Positions 22,266 to 33,009 of a stretch of DNA of 64,000 bases are shown one piece after another. The position numbers were made by a program, and so were the translations under genes. Origin of the DNA: Tetragonia tetragonoides (lineage: Eukaryota; Streptophyta; Magnoliopsida; Caryophyllales; Aizoaceae); contig CM076139.1 in assembly GCA_038025085.1 (NCBI GenBank), positions 43,256,807 to 43,320,806 on the forward strand. The letters run 5' to 3'. Position 1 is the stretch's first letter. Each line of letters opens with the position of its first letter. A model generated the notes under the pieces. That model saw only the letters and a program-made list of their open reading frames with translations. It searched no databases and had not been told where the DNA came from.

Positions 22266-22595
22266 ATGGAAGGTTCAAGTATCAATTATAGAATGCAAGA
22301 ATATCCAATGTGCAGATGCAAGAACAAAGTGAGGAAAAGACTGTCAAAAACCAACTTGAATCCATTTAGAAGGTATTATATTTGTGCAAAATATAGACAA
22401 AGTGGAGGATGTGAATATTTCAATTGGATTGACCCACCTCTACCAGATAAAGTGGAGAGGGAAGTGATACAGATGATGAAGAAGAAAAGTGAAGTGGAAG
22501 AAGAATTGAAGTCATTGAAAAGGTGGTGGGCAACTCTAAAGTATGCATTCATTGGCATGTTCATTATGAACATTAGCATGTATTTAGGCAAGTAA
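22266..22595 (+). CDS. GRF-type zinc-finger protein with C-terminal membrane segment
   Basis: 109 residues from ATG in strong context (CAGCCATGGAAGG); an upstream TTG-start extension is unlikely. Residues 14-56 form a GRF zinc finger: Cys16, Cys18, Cys40, Cys49, with NPFRRYYIC and CEYFNWID matching the NPGRR-F and C-FF-W-D core. A charged coiled-coil-like part follows (about 60-85), then a hydrophobic segment (about 88-107, YAFIGMFIMNISMYL) that could be a membrane anchor. Plants have many such short proteins, often annotated 'At4g04775-like'. GRF fingers in APE2, TOP3A and NEIL3 bind single-stranded DNA, so nucleic-acid binding is plausible. The gene is intact, lies 258 bp inside the left MULE TIR and points toward the transposase tail. 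Its role for the element is unknown. Confidence 0.85.
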   Translation: MEGSSINYRMQEYPMCRCKNKVRKRLSKTNLNPFRRYYICAKYRQSGGCEYFNWIDPPLPDKVEREVIQMMKKKSEVEEELKSLKRWWATLKYAFIGMFIMNISMYLGK

Positions 22596-22868
22596 TGTGT
22601 ATTCTAAGAGTACTCTGTATTACAAAAATATGCAAGCGATGTATTAAATTTCCTGGAATGAATGAAATGCAATATCTGAAAATATTCTGGTGTTCAATAT
22701 TTGTTCCCAAAATCACAAAATGATAGCCATCATAAGTTATCAGTACATAGTACCATATTTAGTTGCATAGCCAAAGCAACATATCATCCAAAATGATATT
22801 GCAGAATATAAAATCCAAAATAATCATCACCCCCATGAAACTAGTGTATAGCATGCATAATATAAATC

Positions 22869-23908
22869 TCAAAACCATCGACAAACCATTCTTGAATTTG
22901 GTGGCCTTCTAAATGGTTGTCTTGGATTAGGAGTGCTTGGATTAGGGGTTCCAGAAGTACTCTGAGTTCTTCTAGTACTCTGAGTTCTTCCAATACTCTG
23001 ATTTCTTGCAGCAATTGTTTGATTTCTTTCAGCTCTATTGACAGCTTGATCCTAACAAGTGCAGAAGATAAAGTTAATGGTTGGTAAAACACAAAATGAT
23101 CATGTATTTTGAGATGTTGCACCTCTAACCTGTAGTGATTGACTAGTGATGAAATGTCTGCCATTATAATCAGTGAATGATGGTGTTGGAGGTCCATGAA
23201 AACTTGCTTGAGTGGTTGTTTGAGAATTGAAAGGTGTATAACCTCAATCCAAGTGTGGAAGTGATTGGAATGTTTGGTGCCCTTCAAAATCAGTGAACAC
23301 CCCAAACTGTCTTCTGCTTGGTTGGGATGTTTGGTGGGTTGCATCCCCTCTTGGTTGTCTTAGCTGTTGAAAGGAAAAAAAAAAGACATGTTAAAAAAAT
23401 AAAATCACATAACATATCTATAACATACTGAGCCTATTCTTAAATCAATCACAATCACAATATCCTTTGTATTAAAAAAATAAAATACCCAAAATAATGA
23501 CCTATGAAATAGGAGATAAGCTCACTAGGAATGATGTAGGTGTAGTTGCATTATTTGTTGGCCTTAAATTCAAATCAAGATCAATGGGTTGACTGCTGCT
23601 GCTGGCCTCTTTATTTTGAGTTGACTTCTTCTTTTTCTGAGGTTGCTTGTCCAGACCTTGATCATGTTGAAGAGTGGTATTGTTACATCGCCTTCTGTTG
23701 TGTCCTTCCATGTTGCATTTACCACAATGGATCTTTGTACCTCTCCTGCTGACCTTGTTAGGCAGCTCATTTTTCTCTTTTCTCCTAGCCATTTTGGGTC
23801 TAGGTGCAACTTTCTTTTCAAAGTAGGTGGTTGAATAGGCTGTAAGGTTGATGGAGGCCATTGATTAGCTCCTCTAAGGGGCTCCAAACTGTAGGCATAG
23901 GCTTTCAT
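22869..23908 (-). pseudogene. MuDR-type transposase C-terminus, three exons
   Basis: On the minus strand, exon A (23908-23526) reads YAYSLEPLRGANQWPP, then, after a one-base frameshift near 23825, a basic stretch and a CCHC knuckle CGKCNMEGHNRRRC. This combination is the usual end of plant MuDR transposases. Donor GTGAGC follows. Exon B (23363-23130) runs from acceptor CAACAG to donor CAG/GTTAG and has one TGA (near 23246). Exon C (23051-22869) follows acceptor TTGTTAG and ends TGA after MVCRWF. All introns are phase 0, which supports this as a former gene. The DDE core and SWIM domain expected upstream are missing; sequence upstream of 23908 is non-coding. It cannot catalyse transposition. 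Confidence 0.75.
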
Positions 23909-24409
23909 GTACCTCTCTTACCCCCATAATGACAATTTTACCCCCCACATATACTAAGTTCTCAATAGTTTGCCAAGACCCACCATAATAAATAACAATT
24001 ACAGGTTTTCTATCCATTTGAAATCAAATAAACAAATTAATATAAGTAAAAATAAATGAAACTTTAACAAAACTTTGAGACAATTGAACTTAATAGGCAT
24101 TGGAATTTCATTCATTTAAACATATCAAATTGGGACTAAAGCCCTACAAATCAGTAGCATAATATGTCAATGCAGTGACAATGGTGTATACAACAAAAGC
24201 CTATCCATTGTCACAACTTAATGCATTGACATAATCTTTACAAATGTTTCAAACAATCAACCTCCCAAAATACAGATTTACAATTTCAGTTTCACTTCAT
24301 AAAAGGTAGTTAACTCATTACCTACAACACCTATTAACCTACAACCATCAACCATGCCCAAAATACTACACAATCCACCGCCTCCAAAAAGTTACAATAC
24401 AACAAGCAC

Positions 24410-24694
24410 CTAATCCTCCTCTCCAAACAACTGAGCTACCCCATCCAAATAGCATAACCAATCCCCACTGTAATAATCCCTCAATCCACGACCATCATTC
24501 TCAGTTAGGTCTTTTGCAGCCCAATACTCAAAAGAGTTGAAATGATCCTCCACCAACAGCACACTGAACGGGCCTGAATTCCATGCCCAACTTTTCCATT
24601 CCTTGCAAACTCTAGCGCAAACTCGAATGGTTTTATAGTCCAGCTTGGTAAAGATGTGGACACACATAATTTCTTCAGGCAAAGGGAACTCCAT
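24410..24694 (-). CDS. Small F-box-like protein, MULE passenger
   Basis: 94 residues starting at the ATG at 24694. Residues 2-40 (LPEEIMCVHIFTKLDYKTI, then CARVCKEWK) fit an F-box, the SKP1-binding domain of SCF ubiquitin ligases. The rest (SVLLVEDHFNSFEYW, DYYSGDWLCYLDG) is unknown. Upstream there is a good 5'-UTR intron model: donor CTACAG/GTATAAA at 25105/25104 and acceptor TTGTTAG/AACCC at 24700/24699, so the first exon would start near the right MULE TIR. An intact frame, a UTR intron and its place inside a transposon suggest a captured gene (Pack-MULE type) or a short MULE-borne gene. It is shorter than most F-box proteins, with no C-terminal LRR or Kelch repeats. Expression is unknown. 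Confidence 0.65.
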   Translation of the reverse strand: MEFPLPEEIMCVHIFTKLDYKTIRVCARVCKEWKSWAWNSGPFSVLLVEDHFNSFEYWAAKDLTENDGRGLRDYYSGDWLCYLDGVAQLFGEED

Positions 24695-25315
24695 GGGTTC
24701 TAACAACATAAAATAGACCAACATTAGGTGCTGTTTATTAATTAATTAACTTATTTACTAATTAAACAACTAATTTTATAATAAATCAAATTTTCTAAGT
24801 TTTTTAATTATCTCCATCAAAAGCCCCAATTTTTAACTCCCAAATCACACAAATCGAAACCCTAATGTCGAAATTTTCTTCAATTAACGAACATAATTAA
24901 CATAAACAAGTACAATTACACATAATCAACTCAATTAAACAATAATAATCACATTAAAGCATGATTTTCACAAAACCCCAATTTTTAACCCAAAACCCTA
25001 AAATCCTAAAACACATGTTGACAAAAGGAGGGAAAAATCCACATTTATTGACTACAAAAACAATGAAATGATAAAAAAAAAGGATAAAGAAGCTGATTTT
25101 ATACCTGTAGGGTCAAGGAATAAGAATATTGTACAGAGCTGACTCCTTCTTCAAGCTTCGTCACCAACCCAGAGTAAAAGCGAGAGAGAGAAAACGAGAT
25201 CTGGAATTTTTTTTGCGAAAATGTGTTTGTGGTCAAGGAGAGAGGAGAGCAAAACTGGTATTTATTCATTCAATTATTAAAGGGCAAAATTGTCTTTTTG
25301 CGATTCCAATTAAAT

Positions 25316-25421
25316 GGAGTTAACGTCTGTGAGGAGGAGGTCCTTATTCCCTTGCTTTATTAGTTGAGGTCCTTAAACCAGTTTTCCCTCAAAGTTCAGA
25401 TCCTGATTTGGTACTTAACTC
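25316..25421 (-). repeat. Right TIR of MULE
   Basis: Inverse of 21902-22008: starts GGAGTTAACGTCTGTGAGG, ends GGTACTTAACTC, followed by the TSD AAAGAGGGA. Confidence 0.9.
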
Positions 25422-25430
25422 AAAGAGGGA

Positions 25431-26359
25431 GAGAGGCAAGATAATCGGAGCAAAGCAGAAAGGTGAAGGAAAGTAAGTTTGACTTCATTTACCATTTAAG
25501 ATGTTTTTCTAGGAGTGCAATTAGGTATTTCATACGTATGTTGTTATGTGGTATTAGTAATTGGATTAAATTCCCTATATCGATTGCTCGCTTGATTCAT
25601 TTTCACTAATGAACCAAGCCTTTTTTTTTTTTTTTTTTTTTTTTCTCTTTTTTGCTCATCATAGTGTACTAAGCCTTTACCCCTCCTTCCTCCTCCCCAC
25701 CCCCAAAATTATGTTTTTATGGTGGAATGTTTTTGTATTTGATTGTTTTTTCAGCAATTAATTACCAAACATTGCCCATACGAGTTTTTGTGTCTTATTT
25801 TTGCGTTATAGAGAAGTAGAAAACCTTTTACACGAAATCTGTATGAGATGAAATTCACAGCATTTTAAAGAAGCATATCACTTTTAGGAATGTTGATGAT
25901 AATGAATACATGACATAATTAGCGTATCTTCTCCTCAACTTAAATTCAGTTTGGTTAAATAAAAACTGAACTTTTATGATCATAGTTCTTTTTTCATGAT
26001 TGAACTTTTATTTTACATGTTTTTACTTCCATTCATAAAACTTGAACTTTTATGATCATAGTTCTTTTTTCTTAAAACCTTGTCGATTCTCGTGCATGCA
26101 TAGCACGAAGTTAAATCTGAATTTCTAGGGAGTTAGAACGATCAATTTAATTTGGCACAACCTTGAATAAGATGAATAAATTAGCATAAAGACGCGCGTT
26201 TTGTAGCACTGGATGCATAGTTTCTTACTTCCAATAAACTACTACTCACCTAGTCACCTTAGATACACTGCTTATTGAAAGGGGTGATTTTTTTAAAAAT
26301 TTTTTTTCATATATTGGTCACAGGCCTGCTGTTGTTGGTGCTGCCTTGGCTAGGCAGTC
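25431..26359. other. Non-coding, upstream of NLR remnant 2
   Basis: AT-rich with a long T tract (25618-25644) and a repeated AACTTTTATGATCATAGTTC block (25971-26065). It presumably includes the former NLR promoter, but I see no clear core elements. Confidence 0.45.
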
Positions 26360-28177
26360 ATGGCTGATGCTGCATTTCTATCTGGCTTTGCATCAGCTTT
26401 ATTTGACGTTTTGCTTAATCGACTCACTAATTTTATTGTCAATGAGGGCCAAAGGATCACTACTGTGGATGTCACCCTGAGAAAACTAGAAACAAGTATG
26501 AAGGAGGCAAGGAATCTGCTAAACGAGGTAGCTCACCTAGTAGGTGATCACGATGCATTGCAACGTCGAGGAGAAGAGATGACTAGGTTCTTTTATGATG
26601 CAGGTGATCTCATTGACAACATGAGACGTGGGATGAACAAGAAAAAATCAACAGCTAGAAGCAGAAATAATCCAGCTCGTCTTGTTGTGAGGCCGGTAAA
26701 AAATTGGCTCATGCCTCGTAAAGTCGATGAATTGCAGAAAACATTGGTTCAAATAACAGAGGATTTGAGAAGGAATAGGGACTTGAGCATAACGCAGCAA
26801 GTACCCGTTAGTGATAATTTGAGTCCTTGTGACATTTTTTGTCCTCCTACCGGCCAACAGTTGAACTTAATTGGGAGGGATGAAGACATATCAGCCATCG
26901 TTTGGGAGTTGACCTGCTTAGAGAAATATGATTCTAATGGAGTTTCTATAGTAGGCATAAAAGGCCTAGGAAAAACGGCACTTGCTCATGTCATCTTGCA
27001 TCATGAGAAAGTACGAGGCACATTCCCTCTTATATTGCAGGCTTCTATGTGTGGCAACATCTTTAACGGCACTAATATGATTGCTAAGTTGGAAGTAGTG
27101 TATGATAGCAGAAATCTATCTCGAAATGGTCATTATCATCCCAATATCCTCGATCAATATGATGGGTTGTTGATTTACCTCGACAACTTGTTAGAAGTGC
27201 CCACCATGGCTTGGCGAAGTTTCCAGTCTACTTATCTAACAACTAATGGGAGGAAACTTCTCATCAGCACAGTCAATCATAAAGTTGCAGAAGTGGTTGA
27301 AACTACTATCCATTATCTGAAGCCACTGACAGATGAGCATTGTCAAGAATTGATCGCTCATGAGTTAACCCTTTTGCGTAAGAGTTGCATCATTCGTCCT
27401 CAACTGATAGACACCTTGGCTAAAAAATCTGGTGGCTTGCCTTTGGTCGCCATATTTTTAGCCAGAATTTATGGGAGGAATGAATCCTTTGTTCCGAAAG
27501 ATATGTGGAACATGCCGACATTTAGAAAAGAAATTCTTCCCATTCTAAAATCAACCACCATGAGTCTTGAACCACATTTGAAACAGTGTTTTATTTATCT
27601 CTCTGTTTCCCCAAGGCTATCATTTTGATGTGGAGGATTTGATGCTATTATGGATAGGTGAAGGGTTGATTCAACCTAATGACACAAGTTTACAACATAA
27701 TAGTTGGTGTTGCTTCAATGAGTTACTGAAATGGTCGATCCTTCAACCACTGCCTCCAAACAATAGAGGGTTGATAAGGTATGTAATGCACGAATTTATC
27801 CATTACTTTGCTCAAGTTGCTGCTTCAAAACCATATGTGCGGTGGCATGAAGGTCCATTTAGCCGATGTGGCTGGAATGTTAACACATGTCATTTGTCTT
27901 TCTCTCACAAAATAGAACCGCAGTTTTGGGAAGAAATCAAGCACCTTGAGGGTCTTAGGACATTTCTTTCACTTTTTTTTTTTTTTTTGATGGAAGACAT
28001 TTCTTTTACTTTATGATAACCATATTGGTCAAATAAGTGAAATTCCTCGAGATGTCTTCAAGAAAATATCACTACTTCGAGTTCTGGGGTTGAATAAAAG
28101 TGATATTACTGAGATTCCAGATTCTATAGATAGGTTGAAGCACCTTCGATATTTAGACATATTTCTCACACCTTTTG
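26360..28177 (+). pseudogene. CNL resistance-gene remnant 2, part 1: CC, NB-ARC, first LRRs
   Basis: Starts at ATG (GTCATGGCTG). The first ~150 residues look like an Rx-type coiled coil. NB-ARC motifs: P-loop GIKGLGKT (residues 199-206), weak kinase-2 (LLIYLDN, ~270-276, lacking the usual DD), RNBS-B-like KLLISTVN, GGLPL (358-362) and RNBS-D LKQCFIY. The frame breaks at about 27598: the reading shifts as if two bases were lost, and the downstream frame resumes with YHFDVEDLMLLWIGEG. MHD is MHE (VMHEFIHYFAQ). After a tiny poly(T) insertion (27976-27995), LRRs continue (ISEIPRDVF, LLRVLGLNKSDITEIPDSI) until the TRIM at 28178. It is a cytoplasmic immune receptor by family, here a pseudogene. Confidence 0.9.
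27976..27995 (-). mobile_element. Minimal LINE-type poly(T) insertion with ~16-bp TSD
   Basis: GACATTTCTTTCACTTT (from 27959) is repeated as GACATTTCTTTTACTTT (from 27996) with only a T run and GATGGAA between. A poly(A) tail in reverse orientation plus a 15-17-bp duplication is the mark of target-primed reverse transcription. The body of the element is practically absent. Confidence 0.65.
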
Positions 28178-28659
28178 ATAAATTTCAACAATTAGGCCTT
28201 AACAAGTGAGCACACATACAAGACAAGTGAGGTTCCAATCTAAAATCAATTGGCAATGGGTGGAGTAACCCACTTCCTTATATGTATGCTCAAGACCCTT
28301 TTAATCTTTCCATGTAGGACACAAACCCACTTCAACGCCCCACCTCACGCAAAGACCTGCCATGGGCTGAAGCGTGGACCAATCAAAGCCTACTATGGGC
28401 CAATAAGGGGTAACATAAAGGCAATCAAAGCCTACAATGGGCCAGTAACACGAGCGTGGGCCAATAAGGGGTAACATAAAGGCAGGATAAACCGCATAAA
28501 TTTCAATAATTGGGCCTTAACAAGTAAGCACATATAAGACAAGTGAGGTTCCAACCCAAAACCAATTGACAATGGGTGGAGTAACCCACTTCCTTATATG
28601 TATGCTCAAGACCCTTTAATCTTTCCATGTGGGCCACAAACCCACTTCAACACCCTTGT
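28178..28659 (-). mobile_element. TRIM-like element inside NLR remnant 2
   Basis: Two direct LTR-like copies (about 28178-28335 and 28495-28659) share GGCCTTAACAAGT, GTGGAGTAACCCACTTCC and TATGTATGCTCAAGACCC, with ~160 bp of GGGCCAATAAGG-rich sequence between. The blocks are the inverse of those in the TRIM-like LTR at 16413-16605. Outer ends and TSD are uncertain (ACACC is a candidate). It lies within the LRR-coding region. Confidence 0.65.
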
Positions 28660-28895
28660 TCAAAAGTTACCTGATGAAACACTCTCAACTCTACGCACTC
28701 TGCAGATTCTCAGGTTAAGAATGACTGTGGCATTCCCCAATTACCAAAGAGTTTCAGTGACTTGACTGCTTTAGTGTTTGTTGACTGGGACAAAGGAGAC
28801 TTAAAAAACCTGCAATCTAAACCATGTAACCTTGGGAATCTGATCAACCTTTGTGCACTCCCTTTATTCATCGTAGGTGACAAGGATGGATATCA
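28660..28895 (+). pseudogene. CNL remnant 2, part 2: LRR segment between two insertions
   Basis: Reads KLPDETLSTLRTLQILRL and, after a small shift, LPKSFSDLTALVFVDW and NLCALPLFIVGDKDGY. It connects the TRIM on the left with the Copia insertion on the right. The sense continues at 34174 (ELRDMNQLQG), so it is one gene split by the Copia element. Confidence 0.85.
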
Positions 28896-29131
28896 TTTAA
28901 GTCACCATTGTTGATAGCTTGAGAGAGCAAAATGAGAGGAGGAGAGGAGAGAATAATATTCTAACAGTCTGAGCAATTCTGTTACAGAGCTAGGCTTATA
29001 TATGCTAGCTCATTCTTGCGTAATGATTAGGCAACAAAATGTAACTAACTTCTAGTATTCTAACAACCTGATTGCCACCTCACTAGCTAAATGCCAGCTC
29101 AACAATCTTTATTACCATAGCTAATTCAACT
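28896..29131 (-). repeat. 3' LTR of Copia element
   Basis: Left copy, downstream of RNase H on the minus strand. On that strand a purine-rich GAGGAGG (PPT) lies just before it at about 29133-29143. Confidence 0.85.
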
Positions 29132-29138
29132 CACCTCC

Positions 29139-29504
29139 TCAAGTTGAGGAGTGAAAGACCTTTGTAACTCCCAACTTGCTCAAGAGTCTTCTATGTTGTT
29201 CAACAGATGGCACCTTTGTAAGCATATCAGCTAGCTGCAAATTGGTGTGAACATAGCTAGGCTTTATGACACCTTCCTTCAGCTTGTCTCTAATGAAGTG
29301 ACAGTCCACTTCAATGTGTTTAGTTCTTTCATGGAATACTGGATTTGCAGCAATGTAGAGTGCTGCCTGATTATCACACTTCAAGTCTACAGCAGGTAGT
29401 TTTTGTATTCCCAAATCCTTCAGCAAACTGGCTAACCATGTTACTTCACAGGTTGTCATTGCCATGGACTTGTATTCAGCTTCAGCTGAACTTCTTGCAA
29501 CCAC
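29139..29504 (-). pseudogene. pol: Copia RNase H
   Basis: Contains [35 protein letters not shown] and LADMLTKVP, the standard Copia RNase H motifs. It overlaps the RT frame end, so a frameshift at about 29490 separates it from RT. It ends with a normal stop close to the PPT. Confidence 0.9.
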
Positions 29505-30847
29505 ATTCTATTTTTTAGATTTCCAGGAAATAGGTGATTACCTAGCAGAATGCAGAACCATGTTGTAGATTTTCTTGAGATAGGGCAGCTGGCCCAATCA
29601 GAGTCACAGAAAGCTGTGAGATGAGCAGATGAAGAATGAGCCATTAGAATTCCTTGTCCTGGTGCAGATTTCAGATACCTGAGCACATGTAGAGCTACCT
29701 TCATGTGTTCAGTTCTTGGTGCATGCATGAACTGACTGAGCACTTGCACAGAAAATGTGATGTCAGGCCTTGTTATGGTCAAGTAAATCAATTTTCCTAT
29801 CAATCTTCTGTAAACATCAGGCTCTTCAAGAGGTACTCCTAGATCAAGTGTCAGCTTGATATGCTGATCAAGTGGCAACTTCAATGGTCTTGCCTTATCC
29901 ATTTCAAACTCCTTCAACATGTCATTGACATATTTCTTCTGTGATATAAAAATTCCTTGCTCAGATCTAGCAATTTCTAAGCCAAGAAAATATCTGAGCT
30001 CCCCAAGGTCTTTCATATGAAATTCATGGCTAAGAAGCTTCTTGACCTTCTGTATTTCCTCAAGACTGTTTCCTGTTACTACATCATCAACATACACTAG
30101 TATGGCAGTGAAAGTGTTGTCATATTGCCTGGTAAACTGTGAGTAATCAGCTTTGGATTGTTCAAATCCAATAGAAATAAGTGTTGTAGATAATTTGGCA
30201 AACCATTGCCTAGGTGCCTGCTTCAAACCATACAGAGATTTCAGTAGCTTGCATACTCTCTGAGGTGTTTGATTCTTGTGACCATAACTTTCATTCCCCT
30301 CTTGACAGCATATTTTCAGTCCTGCATGAGTATAATCAGGAGGCAATGCCATGAACACCTCCTCATGCAAATCACCATGTGAAAACACATTTTTCACATC
30401 CATTTGGCATGTATGCCAGCCCCTCATAGCTGCCACTGCCAATAAAGCCCTAACAGTTGTCATCTTTTCCAGAGGAGCAAAGGTTTCTTCATAATATATG
30501 CCATGTCTTTGTCCACAACCCTGAACAACCAGATGAGCCTTGGGCATCTTAACAGTCCCATCAGCCTTGTACTTGGTCATGTACAACCATCTGCAGCCAA
30601 TGGCTTTCTTACCAGGTGGGAGGTCCTGTATACACCAGGTACCATTTTCCTCAAGAGCCTCCAGCTTCAGGTTCATAGCAGAACACCATAGAGGATCTTT
30701 CACAGCTTCTTGAAAAGTAGCAGGGTCAGAACTAGCTTCCATTGTAGAAAGGAAAGCTTGAAAGGTATGCTTAACCTTAGTTGTTGTGACATGACTCATA
30801 AAATGAGGCACAGAAGAGTGACTAGGCAGAGAAGGCAGCACTGACAT
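29456..30847 (-). pseudogene. pol: Copia reverse transcriptase
   Basis: Motifs in order: WLYMTKYKADG, TCQMDVKNVFSHGDL (Copia usually has DVKNAFLHG), LYGLKQAPRQWF, the catalytic ILVYVDDVV, FLGLEIARS and PDITFSVQVLSQF. Upstream it overlaps the previous frame near 30822-30847 (frameshift), and at its end it goes out of frame into RNase H. The catalytic YVDD is present. Confidence 0.93.
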
Positions 30848-31295
30848 AGTCAGTCAACCATGATGGAGCCTGAGAGGTCCTAGTAGACCTTCTAGGAGCA
30901 ACATGGGCAGGTAAGGATATATCTGTGGTGGTAAGGTCTGAATTTGTGGTGCTAGGGGAGGCAGTATTTGAAGTGGTGTTTTCTGTATATAGCAAGACAT
31001 CCTGCTGAGGAGTGGCAGGGTCAATGTCAAAATTCAACACACTGGGTGCAGAATTAGGGAGAAAAGAAGTAGGTAAAGGGTGCATGAGAAGAGAGCTGCA
31101 GTCATGATGGAAAGGGAAAATATGCTCAACAAACCTCACATCTCTGCTAACAAATGTTTTGTGAGTGAGCAAATTCAGCAACTTGTATCCCTTCTTTGTG
31201 GCAGGATACCCCAAGAAGACACAGGGTATGCCTCTTGGTTTAAACTTGTCTGTCCCTATATCAGGGTTAACGGCAAAACTTAAACAACCAAACAC
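30822..31295 (-). pseudogene. pol: Copia integrase C-terminal region
   Basis: Begins FGCLSFAVNPDIG and has GYPATKKGYKL and FVSRDVRFVEHIFPF, the region between the integrase core and RT. Frameshifts at both ends separate it from its neighbours. Confidence 0.85.
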
Positions 31296-33000
31296 CCTTG
31301 ATCATAACATGGTGCACTGTTGAGAAGTATCTCATAAGGAGTCTTATGCTTGAGAACTGTGTTGGAATTCTATTGATCAAATGAGTTGCAGTCAGTACAC
31401 AGTCACCCCAAAATTTGATAGGCAGACCAGCATGAAACCTTAGAGCTCTTGCTACCTCAAGGATATGTCTATACTTTCTTTCAACACGCCCATTCTGGTC
31501 AGACCTCTTCACACAAGTAGTTTGATGAACTATTCCATTCTCATTAAAGAAACCTTGACAAGGGCCTGAGTCAAACTCCAGAGCATTGTCTGACCTTATG
31601 GTCTTAATATCACAGCCAATGTGAGTTTTTACAAACTTCAGAAAGTTCACCAAAGTGTCAAAGGACTGTGACTTCTGCTTGATAAGAAATGTCCAGGTAG
31701 CCCTACTGTAATCCTCAACTACAGTGAGAAAGTATCTGAACTGGTTATGTGTAGGTGTAGCATAGGGACCCCATATATAAATATGTATTAAATCAAACAT
31801 GTGCTTGGATTCAGATTGACTAGTAGGAAAAGGCAGTTTGGTCATTTTAGCCATAGGACAAGTAACACACACAGCTCTATCATTGAATTTCACAGAAGAC
31901 ATTACATCAGGTGTATGTCTAATTTTATCAAAGGGAATATGACCAAGCCTATGATGCCATTTGCAAAATGGAGAATTTTGAGTGCAAATTGCAGAATTTA
32001 ATTCTGTATTATTATCAACGGTAGAAGAAGCAAAGACTGAAGATAAAATGGTTGGTGTTTGACTAGCTGAAATGCCCTCCCCAGTGATTGTAACAGTATT
32101 CTTGATCAAATGAGGATCAATATCTGACAAAGGCAGATGCACCAGATAGTATAATCCAAGCTCCTCTCTACCAATTTCCCTTAGAATTTTTGTTTGACAA
32201 TCCTGTATTAGACAGAATGTAGCATAAAACAAGACACACAGCTTGTCATGCTTGAGCAGTTTGGGAATAGATAGTAAATTGAATTTGAATGAAGGAACAT
32301 ATAGCACATCATGAAGAATTAGGCCATTTCTGAGATGAACTTGACCTATGTGTGTGATTTCAGAAGTTTGTCCATTAGGCATGTTTATCTTGGGTTTATG
32401 AGGCATAGGCTTAGCATTAGTCAAACTACCAAAGTCAGAGGTCATGTGATCAGTTGCCCCTGTGTCTAGAATCCAATCACTGGTGCTAATAAAAGCACTA
32501 GAGCAGAAGATATTACCTGCAAAACTGTTTTCTAGCTCATCATCAGACTCAGAGAGGGTGTTCACATTTCTGCTTGATTGAGCATGTGGTAACCCCTTGA
32601 GTAGCTGCTCAAATTGCTGTTGAGTAAAGCTAACCATGCCACTGTCCTGTTTTGAGCTGCTTGCATCTACATGTGCAGCAGTCTTAAAATCCACTACACC
32701 TTTGCCTTTGAACTTTGCCTTAGGACCAGAACCAAAAGCAGTGCCAGTACCAGAACCTCTCTTCTGAGGAAACTTGGTTGCTAGAGGATGCCAAGCTGGA
32801 TAACCAATCACCTTCCAGCACCTATCCCTTGTATGCCCTTTGTTATTGCAACTGTTGCATACAAGCTCAGTATTCTTGTTGTACAATGCTACAACTTCAA
32901 CATCAGACTTCTGCATTTCATGAATTTCCTTCTGAGATTCCTCCTGTTGCAGCATAGAACAGGCAACTTCTACACTAGGCAAGGGTGTCATAAGGAGCAA
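31267..33000 (-). pseudogene. pol: Copia gag end, protease, integrase
   Basis: In order: zinc knuckle CNSCNNKGHTRDRCW, protease ILDTGATDHM, the GAG-pre-integrase KWHHRLGHIPFDKI with CVTCPMAKM, and the integrase core (WGPYATPTHNQFRYFLTVVE, TIRSDNALEF, NGRVERKYRHILEVARAL). It stops out of frame near 31290. The start used for the frame is internal: a TAG at about 33008-33010 splits it from gag in the same frame. Confidence 0.9.
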
Positions 33001-33009
33001 ATGACTTCT

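Larger units (their letters stand above)
21902..25421. mobile_element. 3.5-kb MULE carrying GRF zinc-finger, F-box-like and transposase-tail genes
   Basis: TIRs of about 106 bp (21902-22008 and 25316-25421) are highly similar, and a perfect 9-bp TSD AAAGAGGGA lies at 21893-21901 and 25422-25430. Inside: a plus-strand GRF zinc-finger gene near the left TIR, and on the minus strand an F-box-like gene near the right TIR followed by three exons of a MuDR-type transposase C-terminus. The transposase catalytic core is absent, so it is non-autonomous. The convergent gene layout resembles maize MuDR (mudrA/mudrB), but the second gene here is different (inference). Confidence 0.9.

Noticed and set aside
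22841..23344. Long minus-strand frame of 167 residues in the MULE
   Set aside because: It reads through two introns in the wrong frame; the three-exon phase-0 model gives a better protein with canonical splice sites.
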